From: Corythucha ciliata
Lineage: Eukaryota > Arthropoda > Insecta > Hemiptera > Tingidae
Direction of reading: 5' to 3'
NCBI GenBank assembly: GCA_038030265.1
Contig: CM075943.1
Span: 60,115,971-60,179,970 of the forward strand
Length of the DNA stretch: 64,000 nt
A model generated the notes under the pieces. The model did no database searches and was not told the origin of the DNA. It was given only the letters and a program-made list of their open reading frames with translations. Positions 60,160 through 64,000 of the stretch are shown piece after piece. Made by a program: the position numbers and the translations under genes. Every line of letters starts with the position of its first letter. The stretch's first letter is position 1.

Positions 60160-60270
60160 TCATCGTGCTTAAAGACCTACTTTACACACGCCGTGTGGTA
60201 AAGAGTTAACTCATTTACCGTGAACTCTTTACCGCACGGCGTGTGTAAAGCAGGTCTTTACGCACGATGA
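60160..60270. repeat. Near-perfect hairpin, about 45-bp arms
   Basis: Arms built from 'tcatcgtgcttaaagaccta', 'ctttacacacgccgtg' and 'ggtaaagagtt' pair with the following half. About 15 bases form the loop. It is probably a tiny foldback MITE inside the hAT-like element. Confidence 0.8.
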
Positions 60271-60293
60271 ACGTCTGCTCAAACACTTCTTTA

Positions 60294-60481
60294 AAGCGGC
60301 CCATACACGTGCAATAACATTGCGCAATAATAGGGGTTGTACAATAAAATTGAACGTTTGTGGGTTGTATTGATGGGTTGCACAATATAATGAACAACCT
60401 ATTTTTTTATCCCCTAAACATCTGGAAACGAAATATTGTACAAATTTATTGCGCAATATTTATTGTACGTCTATGGACCCC
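60294..60481. mobile_element. Harbinger-type MITE inside the hAT-like element, 188 bp
   Basis: The inverted ends contain 'CCATACACGTGCAATAA' at the left and 'CCATAGACGTACAATAA' in reverse complement at the right, then 'attgcgcaataa' on both. TTA stands on both sides (60291-60293 and 60482-60484). No coding capacity. Confidence 0.65.
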
Positions 60482-60484
60482 TTA

Positions 60485-61550
60485 AGAATGATCTTAGGAA
60501 TAATAGATTATACGCCTAGGCAAGAAAGCGATTTTTTCGAGGCCGAAAGAAAAAATTGGACGGGTGAGGCGTAGCTCCGCCCCCCCCCCAAATTCCCAAA
60601 ATCACTTTTTTAACGCGGTGCGTACAGTATTTTTTTATTAAAACATGGGCTGATTTTTTGAGTCACGGCGATAAATTGAAAGTTTTATCCCCTAGGCTCT
60701 AAAATAATCAGTTGTTTTTTAAAAAAAATAGTATCTTACATATAACGAGACACGCAAGTGCCATTTTACTTGCGACTACGTTGTTTGGCTGCCGAGGCAA
60801 AGCCGAGTCGGCTAAATGAATACGAGCAAGTGAATTGAGGTATGCACGATATTTTTCGCGAGACAAGTGAAATAATAGCGTATTTCACAACAAGTGAGGG
60901 AAGTGGAGTTTTACCTGCGAGTTGTGTTTGGCTCACGAGGCGGGGCCGAGTGAACTAAAAACAACTAGCAGAGTGAAAGCTTCTTCCTCACGAGTTGTGG
61001 ATATTATTTTTTACACGACCAACAGGTTTAATTGTCTTTCCTGCAAGTGTTTGGAGGCAAGGGTACGCTAATTGAATACAGAACTTTTTTTCACTTTCCT
61101 TCACTAGTGAGTGAAAGCCTTCCTGTTTCCTTCGCTTGCGAGGGAAAATGTGAAATTATTGGCATTCTGCCTTAATTTGCTTCACTGGTGAGTGAAAAAA
61201 ATATTTTTTTCTATTTTTTCACCTAGCTCATCTTTTCAAGTAAAAATCAACTTCCCTGTTGAGGTACCTGGCGAAGGGGAAGTATCACTTCCCTCCGTGA
61301 TCGTGCGAAAACCATCATGTATAATTCGTGAAAGAAGAAGAAATATTCGTGTTTCCAACGATAATGTTACAAAAAGTAAATTTTTCCCCATTATTTTATG
61401 TCATTTTGTGCGTTGGGGGGGGGGGGGATATGTCCACCCCTTGGATCCACCACATCCCGGAGGCCCATAACACAAGGTCATTTCAATGTTAAAATGTTCT
61501 GTATTCATAAATGAGCCATCATTTTTTTTTTCTTCATCCTTTTAATTCCG
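60485..61550. other. Interior of the hAT-like element, nothing recognised
   Basis: The interior contains several short palindromes of the kind 'cactagtgagtg' and 'cttcactggtgagtgaa' (61085-61200) and G/C runs. Short open frames have no known domain. Confidence 0.4.
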
Positions 61551-62310
61551 AGACCAGTCTCGGTCTAGTCTCGAAAATAGCGGTCTCGGCTCGAGACCAG
61601 AAAACTTGGTCTCGGTCTCGCACCAGAAATGATGGTCTCGTCTCGGTCTCGTGCATCACTAGGTGACTCCGGAACCTCGCCAGAGGGACGAGCAGCACAG
61701 TTAATAAAAAAAATAATTGAAACCGTCGGCGGTCAGCCCAGTTCCATCAGTTCCCTAGGAGTTATAGCAAGAGCTCTTCAGATCATCAAGTATCAGTTTC
61801 CAGGCTGTTTGAGACGTGTTGACTGAATTCATTATTAGGTCGCCATTATATTTGATGTTAGCTTGCCTGAGACTCCGCCGGTATCCCTACGAGCCGACGT
61901 CAAGGCAGATCTCCAAGCGTTAGCATTGCTCAGATCGCATTGAGCGAGATGATGGAAGGTTTCACATCGTGCACGTTTCAACGCCAATTCTGGTCCATAC
62001 CAAGCATATTTCTGGGTCTTCCTCAGTCTGGGATTTCCTGAGTTCCACGGGCAGGGGACCTCAACCGCATGTAGGAAAGTCTTCAAAAATACATCTGGCA
62101 TCTGATTGGGTGCAGTTGCATACATGCTCAGCCAAAACCCGGTGGACTCCTGAGCACGATGGTAAGAAAAACTCTCAGCAATCACCTCGCTATGGCACCG
62201 ATTAGGATGAAAATTTGTGAAAATGAAATCTATCGTGGATTTAGTGCCATTATAATGCGCTCTTGTGTGTTCCACCACTGTATATCGAAGACCGAATTCC
62301 ATAAGCACAG

Positions 62311-62734
62311 ATATTAGAGCGTGGCAATAATTGTCACTCGGTAATAACTCACTAATTTTGGGTAAAATTGTCTTTGGTAATGAAACCAGTGGCAGACGCC
62401 ATCGAAGTATGCAACAGTGGAGAAATTAGGCAAATAGTTTTCGTGCTATCATTTAAAAACACTGTCACCTCAGGGCAAGAACGCCCTCATAAAAACATTG
62501 TTCGCTTGGTGCTACGGAGAAAATGGCTATTCTCGCCAAGGCAACCTCACGACTAAAGAAACGCTTTAATCTCAGCGTGATATTTCCTTACTTCACGTCA
62601 CTGCTAGGAGTGATGTATTAGTGAATTTCATAACAAGCGCGGAAAGTATGAAATATCGTGCGAGAGTTGTTAGACGGAATTATACTTTCCGACGAGTCAT
62701 GAACGACTTTTTTCAGAATACAAAACGGAAAAGA
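62311..62734. other. Spacer between LINE and inverted-repeat arm, nothing recognised
   Basis: No supported gene or repeat. Confidence 0.35.
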
Positions 62735-62880
62735 CGCCTGGTATTGGTATAACAATGAAAGCTTTATACGAGGAACTCCATGCCAGTGAACCGTGAACGA
62801 ATAAATTTCCACTTGAGCCTAGCCTAGAACACATTTGTCGGGACAATTTCTGACAAATGGGTACCTACGTAAGATACTTC
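62735..62880 (-). repeat. Right arm of the distant inverted repeat
   Basis: In reverse complement this matches 57380-57660 (see that entry), with roughly 80 percent identity over the best 75 bases. It abuts the poly-T tract of the next LINE. Confidence 0.65.
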
Positions 62881-62891
62881 ATGCATTTTAA

Positions 62892-62898
<7 letters not shown>

Positions 62899-62926
<28 letters not shown>

Positions 62927-64000
62927 TAAACGGGGAGGGAAGCCCAGAAGAAACTATCTCCTACCAAACTCGACCTATAAGATCTATTGTGGTGTCCCCT
63001 CAGGTTGCCCTGCCAAGAAAGACGCTAGTTTTCAAGCGTCCTCCACCACCACTCCTTAACGAAGTTGAGGATATTTCCCGTAGCCATCCTTGAGATGTCC
63101 TCCGGTTGAAGCACATCATTTCCAAGATGTTGAAAGCGTAACCGCCCCAGAGCCTGGCACTCACACAGTACGTGCTCTGCTGTTTCCACGGCCAGGTCGC
63201 AAAATCTGCAAATGTCCGTGTCAGACTTCTCCATTAGTCTGAGTGTATATCGAAGGGCACAATGTCCCGTTAGCAGTCCCACCAATATTCTAAGGTCTCC
63301 TCGGCTCAGAGAGATCAGGCCCTTCTCCGATCGTCCCTTTGGAGTGACAAAGAGCTTGGCCTGCCTGAGACCTGGTTGTCTAACCCAGTGTTCACGATGC
63401 CTCTCGTCCAACCACGCCTGCACCTGCCTCTTCGTGAAGGACTTCGTGACCCCGAGACTTGGCTCCGGGCCCACGTAAGGCATCTCTGATCCTCTCTTCG
63501 CGAGTTGATCAGCCATTTCATTCCCCTCAAACCCCTTGTGACCCGGCACCCACATCAAAGTAAGGCTGTTTGCCGTTGCCACAGGCCTGAGGGCTTCAAG
63601 ACATCCCCAAACTAGCTTCGAATTCACGACGCTTGAGCCTAGGGCTTTAAGAGCCGCCTGGCTGTCAGACAGGATAAAGATCTTCGCTTTCCGGAGACCC
63701 CTCTCACTAATCTTCCGCGCACAGGCTTCTATAGCATAGATCTCCGCCTGAAAGATGGTGGCGGTCGTCCCAAGGGACTCCCAATGCTGAAGCCTGGGGC
63801 GAAAGACCCCAATGCCAGCACCCCCATCCTTCACAGATCCATCAGTATACCATACTTGCGTGCCGGGCTTAAACCTCGGCAAACCCTTATCCCAAAGGTC
63901 GCGGTTGCCTATGTCGACCTTAAAGGGTTTTTCAAAATCCATCCTCACATGCATGAGATCCGTAACGACTTCAGCCGCCTCACTACATGCAACTTCCTCC
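62899..64000 (-). mobile_element. 3' end of a LINE with an RNase H domain, runs off the window
   Basis: The + strand poly-T at about 62895-62925 is the poly-A tail of a - strand non-LTR retrotransposon. About 100 bases of 3' UTR follow, and then the coding end at 63025. The frame is open to the window edge. The 5' part lies outside. Confidence 0.9.
63025..64000 (-). CDS. LINE polyprotein C-terminus: RNase H and CCHC-like end (partial)
   Basis: At least 324 codons are open without a break, and the true start is beyond the window. The RNase H domain removes the RNA strand after reverse transcription. Its catalytic residues are all visible: Asp in VWYTDGSVKDGGAGIG, Glu in FQAEIYAIEACA, Asp in FILSDSQAALKAL, and His/Asp in MWVPGHKGFEGNEMADQLAK. 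A C-terminal region follows with RILVGLLTGHCALRYTL and CRFCDLAVETAEHVLCEC, the Cys-Cys-His-Cys pattern common at the end of I/R1/Jockey-type polyproteins with RNase H. The intact frame and a clean poly-A tail suggest a fairly young insertion, unlike the other LINE pieces nearby. Confidence 0.92.
   Translation of the reverse strand, partial: EEVACSEAAEVVTDLMHVRMDFEKPFKVDIGNRDLWDKGLPRFKPGTQVWYTDGSVKDGGAGIGVFRPRLQHWESLGTTATIFQAEIYAIEACARKISERGLRKAKIFILSDSQAALKALGSSVVNSKLVWGCLEALRPVATANSLTLMWVPGHKGFEGNEMADQLAKRGSEMPYVGPEPSLGVTKSFTKRQVQAWLDERHREHWVRQPGLRQAKLFVTPKGRSEKGLISLSRGDLRILVGLLTGHCALRYTLRLMEKSDTDICRFCDLAVETAEHVLCECQALGRLRFQHLGNDVLQPEDISRMATGNILNFVKEWWWRTLEN

Larger units (their letters stand above)
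59052..61661. mobile_element. hAT-like non-autonomous element, 2610 bp
   Basis: The terminal inverted repeat begins CAGTGATGCACGAGACCGAG at the left, and the right end is complementary apart from the outermost base. It is flanked by the 8-bp duplication GGTGACTC at 59044-59051 and 61662-61669, the hAT length. The host LINE frame continues cleanly across the excised site. Just inside both ends the word GGTCTCG (or CGAGACC) is repeated many times (59060-59140 and 61550-61650), like subterminal transposase-binding repeats of hAT elements. No transposase is present. It carries a hairpin and a Harbinger-type MITE. Confidence 0.9.
57780..62310 (-). mobile_element. CR1-like LINE, degraded, split by a hAT-like insertion
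   Basis: Read on the - strand, 62308-61835 gives the end of an AP endonuclease (TKSTIDFIFTNFHP) and a linker. After removal of the insert at 59052-61661, the frame runs on as CAARPSGEVPESPNPPDSQI and then reverse transcriptase (WVIPVPKKGKKDYGDYRHIT, GFSRGRSSTTAALDLL). A frameshift near 58560 moves to FDLSRAFDSINLDVL. Further breaks precede the catalytic YLYADDLTVV (near 58290). The C-terminus ends RSQVKRILLDAAPYSIEDF, as in CR1-type elements. The 5' part is missing. The 3' end lies near 57780 in AT-rich sequence. The copy is dead because of frameshifts and the insertion. Confidence 0.85.

Noticed and set aside
61192..61470. 92-codon + strand frame inside the hAT-like element
   Set aside because: No transposase or other domain, and its end runs into G-runs and a short dispersed repeat.

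Overview
This window is nuclear DNA from an animal, most likely an invertebrate and possibly an arthropod. The species cannot be named from the sequence. Three conserved animal genes with short GT-AG introns are readable exon by exon. They are a histone-fold transcription factor subunit (NF-YB, + strand, 1.2-2.0 kb), the 75 kDa iron-sulphur subunit of mitochondrial complex I (NDUFS1, - strand, 7.4-10.4 kb, 13 exons, 732 aa) and an OCRL/INPP5B-type inositol polyphosphate 5-phosphatase (+ strand, 38.3-46.4 kb, 17 exons, 874 aa). They are unrelated housekeeping genes with no sign of an operon. For NDUFS1 and OCRL the hand-joined exons add up to an exact multiple of three.

Almost everything else is repetitive. 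From left to right: degenerate short repeats (0-1 kb); NF-YB; a 21-bp minisatellite with a 648-bp higher-order period, split by a tRNA-derived SINE with 13-bp target duplications (2.8-6.2 kb); NDUFS1; a Ty3/gypsy-like LTR element on the - strand that has lost its reverse transcriptase (12.0-16.0 kb); several families of 20-33 bp degenerate repeats (16-22 kb); and a run of inverted-repeat elements (23.1-27.1 kb). Next come two adjacent PIF/Harbinger transposons (27.7-35.2 kb). The second is complete, with matching terminal inverted repeats, TTA target duplications, an intact 412-aa DDE transposase and an intact 261-aa MADF-domain protein.

The second half holds a long hairpin at 36.5-36.8 kb and then OCRL, whose 4.3-kb ninth intron is filled with repeats, an inverted-repeat element and a tRNA-like sequence. 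After OCRL there are kilobases of a roughly 30-bp dispersed repeat built around 'gaattagcg', a LINE 5' fragment, a 500-base assembly gap (49773-50272), a tRNA-like sequence inside a small inverted-repeat element, and further minisatellite. The last 7 kb hold a degraded LINE interrupted by a 2.6-kb hAT-like element with an 8-bp target duplication, and at the right edge the RNase H end of another LINE.

The best candidate for something worth new study is the intact Harbinger element together with its internally deleted partner and the nearby small elements that share its type of ends. The second is the multi-family, 'phrase-like' minisatellite landscape that fills intergenic and intronic space in both orientations.
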